64,000 nucleotides of DNA from Quercus robur. Lineage: Eukaryota > Streptophyta > Magnoliopsida > Fagales > Fagaceae. Of the stretch, positions 9,782-20,931 are shown piece by piece. The position numbers and the translations under genes are program-made. Each line of letters begins with the position of its first letter. The first letter of the stretch is position 1. The stretch lies in the NCBI RefSeq assembly GCF_932294415.1, contig NC_065535.1, positions 69,681,362 through 69,745,361 of the forward strand. The letters run 5' to 3'. The notes below the pieces were generated by a model. That model made no database searches. It worked only from the letters and a program-made list of their open reading frames with translations, and was not told the origin of the DNA.

Positions 9782-10456
9782 TGTGGGGCCCGGCCCAAAA
9801 TAATGGGCTAGTTAAATACGGGCCTGTCCGAAAAGCATCGTGTCCGAGGAGAAGTCATAGCCAAAACATTATTCAAGCCCAACTACAGTAAAAGAAACCT
9901 GTCCGAGGAGTAACACCTCCTCGGACACTACGAAGTCCAGGCCAAGAGCTCGCCCCAACCACTGCAGCTCATCCTCCAAGCATATAAAAAAGAATAAAAC
10001 CCAAAATATCTCATGGAAAGCTGCTACCACCACATTAAATGTGTCACAACCACCCTCTTGGCCGCATTAATGAGGAAAAGACCCCTGAACAGTACTACCT
10101 TGGCCACTGCAACTCACAAGGAAGTGATAAAGGTGTCTAATAGGACAGATGCTCAAGTGGGGGCTTAGATGATCAACAAGTGTAAGATTCAGATAAGAAT
10201 GAGAGAGCTATATAATGTAATGGAGTCCCTCAAAGAGAGGGACGAAGAAGGTATTCGGCACTCAGGAAATAGAATCTTCTGTTGAATATTTATTCTTGTG
10301 TTTTTATTCCTGCAACAATATTCTCCATGCATCAGACCGACTATGCTCACTGAGGCTAAGTTCTTTGACCCATCCTCTACAAGTATTTATTGTGTGTTGC
10401 GCCTTGGGCCAAGGCCTGATCAATAGGGTTCGAGCCAGGAAAATCGTGCAACTACA
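9782..10456 (+). mobile_element. 3' LTR of the Tat element, about 675 bp
   Basis: It starts TGTGGGGCCCGGCCC and ends ...GCAACTACA, so it has the TG...CA ends. A TATA box (CATATAAAAA, 9981-9990) lies about 200 bases in. Inside is a perfect 11-bp inverted repeat, TGTCCGAGGAG and CTCCTCGGACA (9900-9927), separated by 6 bases. The partner 5' LTR is outside the window, so the boundaries rest on the TG/CA ends and the purine-rich block before the LTR. The five bases after the LTR are TACAT, the candidate target duplication to look for upstream. Confidence 0.78.
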
Positions 10457-10983
10457 TACATTTTTCAAAGAAGAAAATACATTTGTTATTATTATTATTA
10501 TTTTAAAAAAAGATTCATTATGATTCATTAGCTTACAAGTATAAATTCATTATGATTGTGTTTGCTTGATTGGATATATTACTGGAACCTTTATCATTGT
10601 TAACAAAAAAATTTGCTGGAAGCTTATGCCTCTAGTATCAAAAACCCCAAAAGAATATGTTCACATACGAAGTTACGAGTATTTTAACTATTGTTCTAGG
10701 TCAGCTCCATGGGCGACAGGTTTTGATGGTAAAATAATTGGAAGGTACTCATGATCATGAACTCAACTTGACTGTTTTACATGAATGGCAATTTTTTTTA
10801 AAAATGAAATACATGAATGACAAATCGGCAACAAAATATTGAAGATTTTGATTTTTCAATTGTTCATTTCGAAGGACACATGTTGAATTTTATGTGCTCA
10901 CCCTTGAATCCTTACATCAAATAAATACTGCAGCTACAATAAAATATCACTAGCGTGTAAACATGCGCTCCACATGTGCAATG

Positions 10984-11019
<36 letters not shown>

Positions 11020-11181
11020 AGTTTAATATAATCTTTTAATTTGAATTTATCTATTCTTAGTGAGGTTACACAAGAAGATATTTTTATAAAACTAAAATTT
11101 AGGATTTGAAATGGAATAAACTGCTAGGTTTAGTGTGTGCTAGTTTTTAGGAAAAAAAAATGTATCAAACGTATGTGAAAT

Positions 11182-11350
11182 GAGAGATGCTACGTCTATA
11201 ACATTTTCACAACAAATCATAGATGGTTAGTTGTTATTGGTTTAAATTTGAACCTAACACTAAATTTACTTTTTTACCTCAACAATAACAACCAGTAACA
11301 ATCTACCACTTATGATTTGTTGTAAAAATGTGATGGACATATAATTTCTC
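11182..11350. mobile_element. Foldback MITE copy 1, 169 bp, 9-bp target duplication (Mutator-type)
   Basis: The ends are long inverted repeats (GAGAGATGCTACGTCTATAA at the left, complement of ...GGACATATAATTTCTC at the right) around a symmetric centre. It is flanked by ATGTGAAAT on both sides (11173-11181 and 11351-11359). A 9-bp duplication is characteristic of Mutator-like elements. A second copy of the same length lies at 12197-12365. Confidence 0.82.
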
Positions 11351-12196
11351 ATGTGAAATATGTCTAGATAGAGAGTGTGCTAATTTTTAGGAAAAAAGTT
11401 TCCGTAGTAATTTTTTTTTTTTTTTTTGAATCTTTTTGAATTACCATTTTAACTCAATTTTTTTTTTATAAAGAATAAGGATTATCTAATTAGATTATGG
11501 GTATTTTTTATTTTTTTTAAAGTTATACCTAACTTTCTAAATTCTCTTAATATATAGAGATAACATTTTCACAAAAATATTACAATATTTTCACAATTAA
11601 AAAAAAAAAAAAACAAACAGAGACTTAACGTAACTTAAAATTGAGATTTTTTTTTTTTGCTATTCTTAGAATTTATTTTTAAAATATATATGAGTGGATA
11701 ATGAACTCCAAATGGCAGCAAGGAAGAAAGCACCACGTGTCTATGGATTATATGGAATAATTGAGATGGGTTTATTCTCTTTTTATAGCATATTCACTCA
11801 ATGGCTTAAAATTCAACAAAGTGACTCAGATGCCATCTGGGTAGTGATAGCCAATTAAACAAGACGAAAAAAAAGTGCTTATTAGCAGGTTGAAACATCG
11901 CAAGAGAATATTTCTTGGGACATGTCAATTTCATAATATATTGAATTGATGAAATGTGAGCTATTGACACTTTTTATTTATTATTTTTTACATGAACCCA
12001 TTATTTTTATTTATTCTACCACTCATAATTCACCACTTTAACAATTGTAAAATTAGAGTGTATATGTACTTTGTATTCTGTAGTATCGTCATAAGATTCA
12101 AAACATCAGCTTTAATTAAATGAAACTTCAAGAGGATTCAATAGTTGGTAAATCATAAATGTTGTCAACAAGGAAAATTGTAAATGTTAATAATAA

Positions 12197-12365
12197 GAGA
12201 AATGATATGTCTACAACATTTTTATAACAAATACTAAGTAGCAGGTTATTACTGGTTGTTATTGTTAGGGCAAAAAAGTAATCTTAGTGTTAGTTTCAAA
12301 TTTAAACCAATAACAACTAACCACCTGTGATTTGTTGTAAAAATATTGTAAAAGTAGCATCTCTC
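12197..12365. mobile_element. Foldback MITE copy 2, 169 bp, 9-bp target duplication
   Basis: Same family and same length as the element at 11182-11350, in the opposite orientation. Both flanks read TAATAATAA (12188-12196 and 12366-12374). The flank is a simple trinucleotide repeat, so this duplication alone would be weak, but it agrees with the clear 9-bp duplication of copy 1. Confidence 0.8.
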
Positions 12366-14850
12366 TAATAATAAATGCAGATTATGATCTTCTACATTAT
12401 TAGGATAACTCTACCACATCATCAATAGTTTTAATAAATATTAAAGATTGATAGTCAAAATTTATTTAAATATTAATGAGCTGAAAAATTGAAACTTCAA
12501 AGCTTCAACTGTAGGTAAATGTCTAACAACAAGGAAAAAATAAATGTAGAATTATGATCTTCTATAATTATTATAATAATTCTACCATGTTATCAATAAT
12601 TTAAATAAATATAAAAAATATTGATAGTCAAATTTGTTTAAATATTAATAATATGATAAAATTTAATTATTTTAAGAAAATAAATATAAAATTTTAGGAA
12701 TTTCATAATGAAGTTTATAACTTTAAAGCTCATCTTTAGGGTATTTCAGTTGTAAAAAGGGAAAAAAATGTTAAATAGTAAATGGATCTATTCCTATACC
12801 TTTTGATAATATTAAACTAAGTAATGACAAGTTGGTAACCAATAAGATGTTCCTCACTACTTCATCTCCAATCCCAACAAAAAGAGCCTTTTAGTTTTAT
12901 AATTATAAGTGACTTATAAAATAAAAAGGGACATCAAAGTGAACAATTAGAAATATAAAGAAGAGAAGTGGCTTTTGGGCTCACTTAACTATCACAATTT
13001 TTAATGAAACAACAAAAGTGCTGCTTTAAAAAAGATTAAATCTGTACTTCTAGGGGTTTTTAATTTAGGATTCAAATCCTTGTTTCCATTATAATTATTG
13101 AATTTATAAAAAGAAAAAAACTAAAGTGTAAAAAAAACAAATAACAACATCCGATAATAGACAATTTTAAAAAAATAAAAGTTTTAGTATCATTTTTATA
13201 AGAAATATAAAAAAGTAATATTTTTTAAAAATTTGTTCATAAAAAATGTTTAAAAATGTTTTAGTATCATTTTTATAAAAAAGTAATATTTTTTAAAAAT
13301 TTGTTCATAAAAAATGTTTAAAAATATTTTTTAAATTAATATTTTTAAAATATCTGTTAACTTTTATTATAAATAAATAAATAAAAAGAACAAGAAGATG
13401 AGGTCCTTAATATATAAGTAAGAGTAAATAAATATCAAGGGAGACAAAATGCAGGAGCAAGATAACGGCAGTCTTGACCGAGTCAAACGGCGCGTGGGGA
13501 AAAGAAAACCCCAAAACCAGGCACTATATAAATCCAAAAGCGAAATGACAATTTTACCCTCTTCTTTTTCTTAACAACCAAGCAAATAAAGCCTTATATA
13601 AAAAATTAAAAAAAAAAAAAAAAAAAACATTGTTTATAATTTTTAAAAAATGGCCAAACAAAACAAGACGGCGGTGAAACCAAAGACAACGGTTCCTCGT
13701 AATATGCTCTGCTAACTGTCATTTTTACTAGTTAACAGATAAGCACTTTGGTTAGTCCTGCCTGCCCATCTGCCATAAAACCTAATCAACTTCACCCATT
13801 CTATCACACATCTTTTCCTCATCTACTAGCCGTTCGATTAAAAATCAACGGTTGAGATTAATCCTTAATCTTGCCTCCCACTCTAAATTACTTGTTCACC
13901 TTAAACAAAAAATTAGACGGAAAAAGTTTACTGATATTGATACTGATACTGATACTGAGGATTGGTTTACGAAATAATTATAGAAATTTTTTAATAGAAA
14001 GTAGAAAAAAGTAACTTTTTTTTTTTTACATTTTTTTTTATATTTTTTATAAAAATAGTGTCAAAATTTTTTTAAAAAAAATAATTTATTAACAATTATT
14101 CTAAAGGTACTGTTAACAATTTTTAATACAATAGTTCTTGAAGTATTTTCCTCACAATTTTAAATTCACATAAAACAAAGAAAATGTAGTGTTTAATTTC
14201 TTAAATAAAGGTAAAGTACAAGAAAAATGAATTTAGAAGGATACTATAAAACTTATAGCATAAATCTTATAATTCAATTTTTAAACACAAAATTAAGAGA
14301 AAAAATAGTTAAAAGATTTATTTATTACTATTGTTAATGTAGCATTAATCATATCAATTTGTAAGCTTTTTTTTTTTTTTTTTTTTGTATATAAATTTTG
14401 TTGCTTTTGAAGTGAACAATACTTCTTTTAGTATCGTTGGGTTCAACTCAGCTAACATTCCATCTTTAATGATAAGATGAGATGGTCGGTTCAATCCTAT
14501 CTCGACACACATAAATAGTTTCTTCAAATAAATAATAAGAACTCATCAACAACTAAATAATAATAATAATAATAAGAAAAATACTTATTAAAGATAATTT
14601 TTTTTTAGAAAGTTATTAAAGATACTTGTATCTTCTAAAAAATTATCCCTAAATTAAATAATTTGGATTTTCTTACACTAATGGTAACATTTAAACCAAG
14701 ACCATTAATTACTAGTACTATTCTAAACATTTATTTAAAAGTTAAAATGGCAAGTGGGAGTTATAGATATCCTAACATGTAAAATTTATTACTCCACCAT
14801 TTCCCATTCTTTAAATTTACACATTTGGAATAATTTTATGGTTTAATTAT

Positions 14851-15035
14851 GGAAAATGCTAACAAGTGTCCTTAGGCACTGATTAAGAATCTAGTTAAAG
14901 AAAGTTTTTATAGGAAAAGAAAAAAAAGTAATTAATGTTTTGACAGCTTTTTTCATTTCTCATAAAAGTAATGTCAAAATTTTCTTTAACTAAATTCTTA
15001 ACCTATATTCTAAGGACACTCGTTAACATGACCCC
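14851..15035. mobile_element. Foldback MITE, 185 bp, 8-bp target duplication (hAT-like)
   Basis: Left end GGAAAATGCTAACAAGTGTC and right end ...GACACTCGTTAACATGACCCC are near-complementary. The flanks are TTAATTAT on both sides (14843-14850 and 15036-15043). An 8-bp duplication fits the hAT superfamily. A relative lies at 57385-57567. Confidence 0.75.
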
Positions 15036-15122
15036 TTAATTATAAGCTGATTTATTAGTTTTTTTTTTTTTTTTTTGGTTGCTTCAGTTATTCTCTCTCT
15101 TTCTCTATCCTTCAATTCTTAG

Positions 15123-15130
15123 TATAAATA
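15123..15130 (+). promoter_or_regulatory. TATA box of the GT17 gene
   Basis: TATAAATA lies about 375 bases before the start codon at 15498. The intervening leader contains CA, GA and CT microsatellites (15198-15270, 15400-15423) and I see no ATG in it. Such GA/CT-rich leaders are common in plant genes. Confidence 0.6.
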
Positions 15131-15497
15131 GACACCTTGTGAAAGAGCGAAAAACTACCAAACGGCTATAAGTGACGTTACAAGTTCTGCAGAACACACA
15201 AAAACACACACACAAAACAGACACACACACACACACATAGAGAGAGAAAGAGAGAGAGAGGGAGAGGGAGACTTTAAGGTCGTTGGGTTTTGTTGGGGTT
15301 AACTTCGCCAAATTTCTCTTTGAAATCTTAGGCCTTTGGTTTTGGAGGAGGGGTTATTGATCTGGGTCTCAAAGATCTGATTCTCGTTTCTCACTGAGAA
15401 AGAGAGAGAGAGAGAAAGAGAGAATTGGGCATTTTGTTTTTGGTTCTTCTTCAATATATACACAATATTTTATAGTATATATATAGAGTTGAGAATC

Positions 15498-17614
15498 ATG
15501 ACAGACGGGTATTATAGTTCTAAGAAGACTGATGACATCTGCGATGAAGTTTGTGGCCAGGTACAAATCCTTTACCAATTCTATACTTGTTCAATTTTCA
15601 AACTTTTAACTTCTTTGCTAAAGATTTTGGGTTATTTGAAATGGGTATCTTTGGTTATTGGGAAACGATTTTTCGTTTCTGGGATTAAGGGAAAGTGGGT
15701 GTGTGTTTTTTTTTCTTTGTTTTGTTTAGTTTATTTGCTTAAGTTTTTACTTGTTTCTAGTATTTGTCTTTCCCAATTGACGCTACTCTTTTCAGTTTTA
15801 TGTCTTTATTCCTATTTTTGCAAATTAAATTTAGTTTTGGGGTTTGCCTTTGGAGATTTTCAGTAATGGGTATCTCTCAGTATCTTTGGTTTTATCTGAT
15901 TAAGGATAAAAAAAAAATTGGGATTCTTTTAACTATATAAAGTGCCCCAATATCTTTTTTTCTATACATATACCTGCACATAGACCTATATTCACGCCTC
16001 TTTTAACTCTTGAAGTGTTTGGTTGATGGGTTTGTTATTAACTAGATGGAATTTAATTTCAGAATTGGCATATGAATTGTTTTAGGGATAGAAATTCGTG
16101 TGCGTGTCTTAAATTCTTGAATTTTTAAGTTTTAGCCCTTTTGTAAGATCCTTTTTGTAGTGTCATTGTCTGAGAAGTGAAAGGTGTGGAGTTTGTGTCT
16201 GAAACATTGGTCATTTCGACTATACAAGTTTTGGATTTTCCTTTCTCAAGATTCTATTTTTGTCTGAAGGTCAGGCAGCTATTGAACTAGTATTTGGGGC
16301 TTTTAGCATCTGAACCTTTTTCTTTTCTTCTAATAAATCAATTTAAATGTTTAGAGCAAACAGAAATGGTGTTATATCCTTGGGATTTGTCAAAGTTTAT
16401 ATCATTTCATGTAAAAAAGATTAATTCGGTGTTTTTTTTCTTTTTCTTTTTTTCTTTTTTTTTTGTACAAATAGTCATAGTATCTTATATTGTGTATTTT
16501 TTTTAATCCACAGCAGGGAACTCCTACATCCCTGAGCATGTCAAGACTCCGGTGTATCCTGCGAGGGTTGGATTTGAGGACATATCTGCTCTTGTTTGTG
16601 TTTGTCCCATTATTCATTGTTGGCATATATGTACATGGGCAGAAGGTCACTTATTTCCTAAGGCCACTATGGGAATCACCTCCAAAGCCATTTCATGAGA
16701 TCCCTCACTATTATAATGAGAATGTATCGATGGAGACCCAATGCAAACTTCATGGGTGGGGAATTCGTGAATCACCAAGACGAGTCTTTGATGCAGTTCT
16801 GTTCAGTAATGAGCTTGACATCCTTACAATTCGGTGGAATGAATTGTATCCATATGTGACACAGTTTGTTCTTCTTGAATCAAACTCAACATTCACAGGT
16901 GTGCCTAAACCATTGATTTTTGCAAGGAACCGTGATCGGTTCAAGTTTGCCGATCCTCGGCTGACTTATGGGATGGTTGGAGGAAGATTCAAGAAAGGCG
17001 AAAATCCATTTATTGAAGAGGCATATCAGAGACTAGCACTTGACCAGCTTTTGAAAATTGCAGGCATAGAAGATGATGACTTGTTGATAATGTCTGATGT
17101 TGATGAGATTCCAAGTGCCCATACAATTAATCTCTTGAGGTGGTGTGATAACATCCCGCCTATTCTTCACCTTCAGCTTAGAGACTACTTGTATTCATAT
17201 GAGTTTTATATTGATAACAAAAGCTGGAGAGCTTCGGTCCACAGGTACCAGTCTGGCAAGACTAGATATGCACATTATCGACAAACTGATGACCTCTTTT
17301 CAGATGCGGGGTGGCATTGTAGCTTTTGCTTCCGCCGTATCAGTGAGTTCGTTTTTAAGATGAAGGCTTACAGCCATAATGATCGGGTCAAGTTTTCTCA
17401 TTACCTGAACCCCGATAGGATTCAGGATATTATATGCAAAGGGGCTGACCTCTTTGACATGATGCCTGAGGAGTACACATTTAAGGAGATCATTGGGAAG
17501 TTGGGACCTATTCCTCATTCTTATTCAGCAGTACATCTTCCAGCATATTTGTTGAACAATGCTGAGAAGTACAAATATCTGTTGCCTGGTAACTGCAAAA
17601 GAGAAAGTGGCTGA
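15498..17614 (+). CDS. GT17 family beta-1,4-N-acetylglucosaminyltransferase-like protein
   Basis: Two coding exons: 15498-15560 (21 codons, [20 protein letters not shown]...) and 16514-17614, giving 387 aa, or 386 if the second AG of the acceptor is used. Residues about 45-61 form a single membrane span, so this is a type II Golgi protein with a short cytosolic tail. The lumenal part is the glycosyltransferase family 17 domain, with a DVD metal-binding motif at about residues 216-218 ([12 protein letters not shown]), [10 protein letters not shown] and the end block [10 protein letters not shown]. Family 17 enzymes in animals add the bisecting GlcNAc to N-glycans; the plant substrate is not settled. 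The ATG is preferred over an in-frame TTG nine bases upstream. Length and motifs match plant homologues; nothing is broken. Confidence 0.93.
15561..16513 (+). other. Intron of the GT17 gene with NAGNAG acceptor
   Basis: Donor CCAG/GTACAA, T-rich 3' part (16430-16504), acceptor CCACAGCAG. Either AG (ending 16513 or 16516) keeps the frame, adding or skipping one Gln. A chance open frame runs from exon 1 into this intron to 15866; it is not coding. Confidence 0.85.
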
Positions 17615-19540
17615 GTCTTGAAAAAGAGGTTCTTTTGTATAGATTGGAGATGCAGATTCTGCATTGCACTGAACAGGGCTCAATTGGATGATTAATGGTT
17701 TTGGTGAAGCAGCAATACAAGTATACCTTATATCTAATGAAGTTAGGTCACTCCCTAGAGAGATTATTGGAGGAACTTGTCAGGGCCTTGGAATTTGACA
17801 GAAAACTCTCTATATCCTCCTTTTGGTGAGTTGGTGTTTCTTCTGGTATGGAGGCATGCCAATTTTCTGAGTAGGGAGCTCACTGTGAGAGAATAGTCTA
17901 TGGCTGTGACTAGTTTATGTATCATTTCTTGCCAGTGTAGCATGATCCCATATTGCATAAATGTATAATGACATTTTCCAGCTTTTCTGTGCTGGAAATT
18001 TGGCTTTCTTAGACTAATTTATTCATATAATCTTATCACAACTTGGGTTGTCTATCATTTTGAATTGTACCATCTGATTGCTTTTGGATCTTCAATTGAT
18101 CATATTGCTGTCCATATGGTTGCTGATCATTAAGTTATAGTGTATAGTTTGTCTTCTTCTCTTTCTCTCTATATCTTTCAATATATTTTGCATTGAAGTG
18201 AACCTCCACAATGGAAATTAGATGGCTTTTCGTCTCTGAGGCAGAGTGTTTATGCCTAGCACTTGTTATTGCTAAAACTTAGACACCAGAATTAGGTTGT
18301 ATATATTCTAACAGTGTAATTTTCAGATTGTCAACATTTTTCAGGGTTCAGAATCATTTTTTTTTTCTTTGGGAAGCTGGCATGATGAGGTAGTTCCTTC
18401 TATTGTGAAATTAGTTGACCATTTGAGCTGACCTTGGAATCTAATCTGTGAATTGTGGCCACGCACCACTAATCTGACTCTGTTTACTTTTAAATTCACT
18501 GAATGAGATGTGAGTTTTAGTTTTAGCTTTGCCTACAGCTATTGATGGGGATTTTATTGTTTGTGTGTGGTTCTCTTAAATTTTGGGTCTTTGCTTGGTT
18601 GACTTGTCTGTTTACCTTTTCAAGCATTGTATTTGGGGGGGAGTTCATAAATTGATGGCTCTTTTAGTAATTGTATCCCAAGGTGCGCTTTGAAATTTAT
18701 TGCGAAGATCCATCAAAGTGACCCACTTTGTTCACAAAGACTAAAGAGATAAGGAATGGCCATATTAGATTCTCCACTAATAAGTGTGTGATTTTCAAAT
18801 TTTGGATTATTGTCTGGTTGAAAATTTTCTTTTTTTGCATATGTGTTTTAATTTGCTTGTGTTGATCCATTAAGTTCTTGTTCTCTCATTGCCTTCAAAA
18901 AAAAATCCAAAAAAAGCTGATGCCACATGCTGTTTCTTAGAAATTACATTTGGTCTTGTTTGGTTTTGTGTTTTGTCTGATACTGCTGTTGAATAAGTCA
19001 ATTTTGCTGTATCTGATGTTGCTTCTTGGAACTTTCTTGGCTTTCCATCAAGCGATGAGTCAAGATTTCATGTTCCCTCTTCTTCCATATTAGGATTAAT
19101 ATTGATCTTCTGCTTTGCCATTACATTTTCACAGATCTTATATATTCTGTGAACTAATATTGTGCATGACTATATGAAAGGGCTGAGAATGAGTTTTTGA
19201 GCAGCAACAATAGGATGAAACGGATTAGGATTCTCTAGAGATCTTAGTTAATTCAATCGTGAAGTTTCTAAAATCGTAGAAACCAAAATTGTGACAGTTT
19301 GGTAATTAGCCTCTCAAAAAGGAAAGGAAATTTTTTTTCAGGGAGTAAGGTTATGAGTGAATTGCCTCTTCCAAATCCCACAAAAGTAAGAGTGTTATGC
19401 ATTTGGTAAGATCAAGCGGTGATTGTGAACTTTTATTTAAATGGTGATGACATGGTAAAACCTAATCTATTCGGTTTAAAATGGATGAAAAGTATTTTAG
19501 GAATTCCATGATAAAAGTATTTTTAAAATTATAAAATATT

Positions 19541-19621
19541 ATACCATGAGACTTGTAACTCAATTGACACTTATTTGTGTTTTCAATTGAGCTGTCCACA
19601 ATTCAAGTTCCCCATTTTATC
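19541..19621 (+). repeat. Possible tRNA-derived SINE fragment
   Basis: A GTAACTCAATTGACAC segment resembling a pol III A box is followed by ATTCAAGTTCCCC resembling a B box. A similar pair occurs in reverse at about 57868-57958. Only the head is recognisable. Confidence 0.4.
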
Positions 19622-20886
19622 GAATTATAAAATATATATCCTAATATGGATAAAACATCGACCAATTGCTCTAGCATTTAGTGTTTCAAGGTTTGGTGAA
19701 GTAGGGCAGTAGAAGCATTCAAGAAATAATGGCCTAGACTTTGGCAGCCAATCAAATTATAGTCTAATAATATCTTGTTGGCCTGTAGCTTAACTGTTGA
19801 GTTGGACATGGACGAATGGCTTCTATTGAGCATTGACCCCTAAGTTTTATTAGTCGTTTTGTAATTGAGCAATTAAGAATTCAATTCCAGTCACAGTCAT
19901 AAAAGAAAGAACACACACAATTAACAGGAAACTGTGCCTATTGTATTTGAAACATCCTTAGTGGCCATTGTGAAGAATAATTTTCATTGCATTAAGACTA
20001 AGAGTTGCCCCATTTTCATTATTTTATCTCACAAAGTCGCTCTACATTAATGAAATTGGAGAGCTGGTTTCCACGGCAAGGTTGCCATTTGGTCCTACTA
20101 CTTCCAAATTCAACACACAAAAGTTGACGACTTGATGTGACCCAAAAAAAAGTGTAAAATATCTTAATTTTATTTATTTATTTAATAATTTAATAATCGA
20201 AGAGAAAATTTTAAATCTTAAACATTTTTCTTGAAAAAGCTCTATAATACCTATGAGAGCAATTAATTTTATTAATTACTAAATTTGAGATACGAGATCA
20301 TTCTCAACTAACCTCAATTCCCCTTTTCTTCTTCAAACCATTTAAGTTTTAAAAATTAAAAAGCTGATTACACACTATTCAATTTATTTTATATCTGAGT
20401 ATATATTTTCTAAAGGATTAATATCTTCTTCTTCTTCTTCTTCTTTTTTGATAAGAAGGATTAATATCTTCTAATTAGTCAATTAAGTACGCAAATAGGT
20501 TATATTTTTTTACTCGAAAGTCGAAACAGCCATCCAATGCAGACAACACCAATTGGCACGTTAAACCCAGAATTCCATTTACTAAAACCAAGTCCCCTCT
20601 TTCTCTCAGTCTCTCTCATGGACAACAACGTACACCAAGTCAAGCCAACTTTTGCTTTGTAGCTTCGTAGAAATTCATGGGTCCAGCATTTAAACTGCAA
20701 TGGTAGGAAAAACACTTGGAATTTTTGGTAGTCCATTTCCAATCAGTTGCTACCTATCATTATTTTTGGTATCCAAGGTCTAGAAATTATTTGTATCCAA
20801 GAACATGTTCCACTGTATGCTATTTATGTTAAATAAGACCAAAACAAAAGAGTATTTTGAGAGGTGGTAATAAAGTTCGTATAAAC

Positions 20887-20889
<3 letters not shown>

Positions 20890-20929
<40 letters not shown>
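20890..20929. repeat. (AT)n microsatellite
   Basis: About 20 AT units. Confidence 0.95.

Positions 20930-20931
<2 letters not shown>

Larger units (their letters stand above)
1..10456 (+). mobile_element. Ty3/gypsy retrotransposon, Tat lineage, 5' end outside window, degenerate
   Basis: Domain order is gag, protease, RT, RNase H, a second RNase H, integrase, then a long 3' region with a tandem array and an antisense gene, then PPT and 3' LTR. This order, the second (archaeal-type) RNase H and the antisense ORF are hallmarks of the Tat lineage. The window opens inside gag, so the 5' LTR and primer binding site are not visible. The sense reading frame is broken by at least seven stops (147, 1056, 1736, 2003, 2957, 3463, 3874, 5074) and two frameshifts (near 1495 and 3155), so this copy cannot encode its own proteins. 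Confidence 0.93.
10457..15100. other. Intergenic AT-rich DNA, no gene seen
   Basis: No supported gene. It holds a run of about 30 T at 10988-11018, two copies of a 169-bp foldback MITE (separate entries), a 185-bp foldback element at 14851-15035, and short direct repeats near 13190-13320 (a 'gttttagtatcatttttata' block twice). The less AT-rich patch at 13441-13870 contains CACTATATAAATCC (13522-13535) and is discussed among the findings. Confidence 0.7.

Noticed and set aside
13955-14125. Possible further copy of the 14851-type foldback element
   Set aside because: Similarity is limited to T-rich and A-rich tracts plus one end ('ctaaaggtactgttaac'); no matching left end or target duplication.
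15489-15866. 125-codon frame at the start of the GT17 gene
   Set aside because: Only the first 21 codons from ATG 15498 are coding. The rest is intron after a clear GTACAA donor.
20500-20742. 80-codon minus-strand frame in a GC-richer patch
   Set aside because: No recognisable motif, no splice partners, no promoter. It may be a relic but cannot be supported as a gene.
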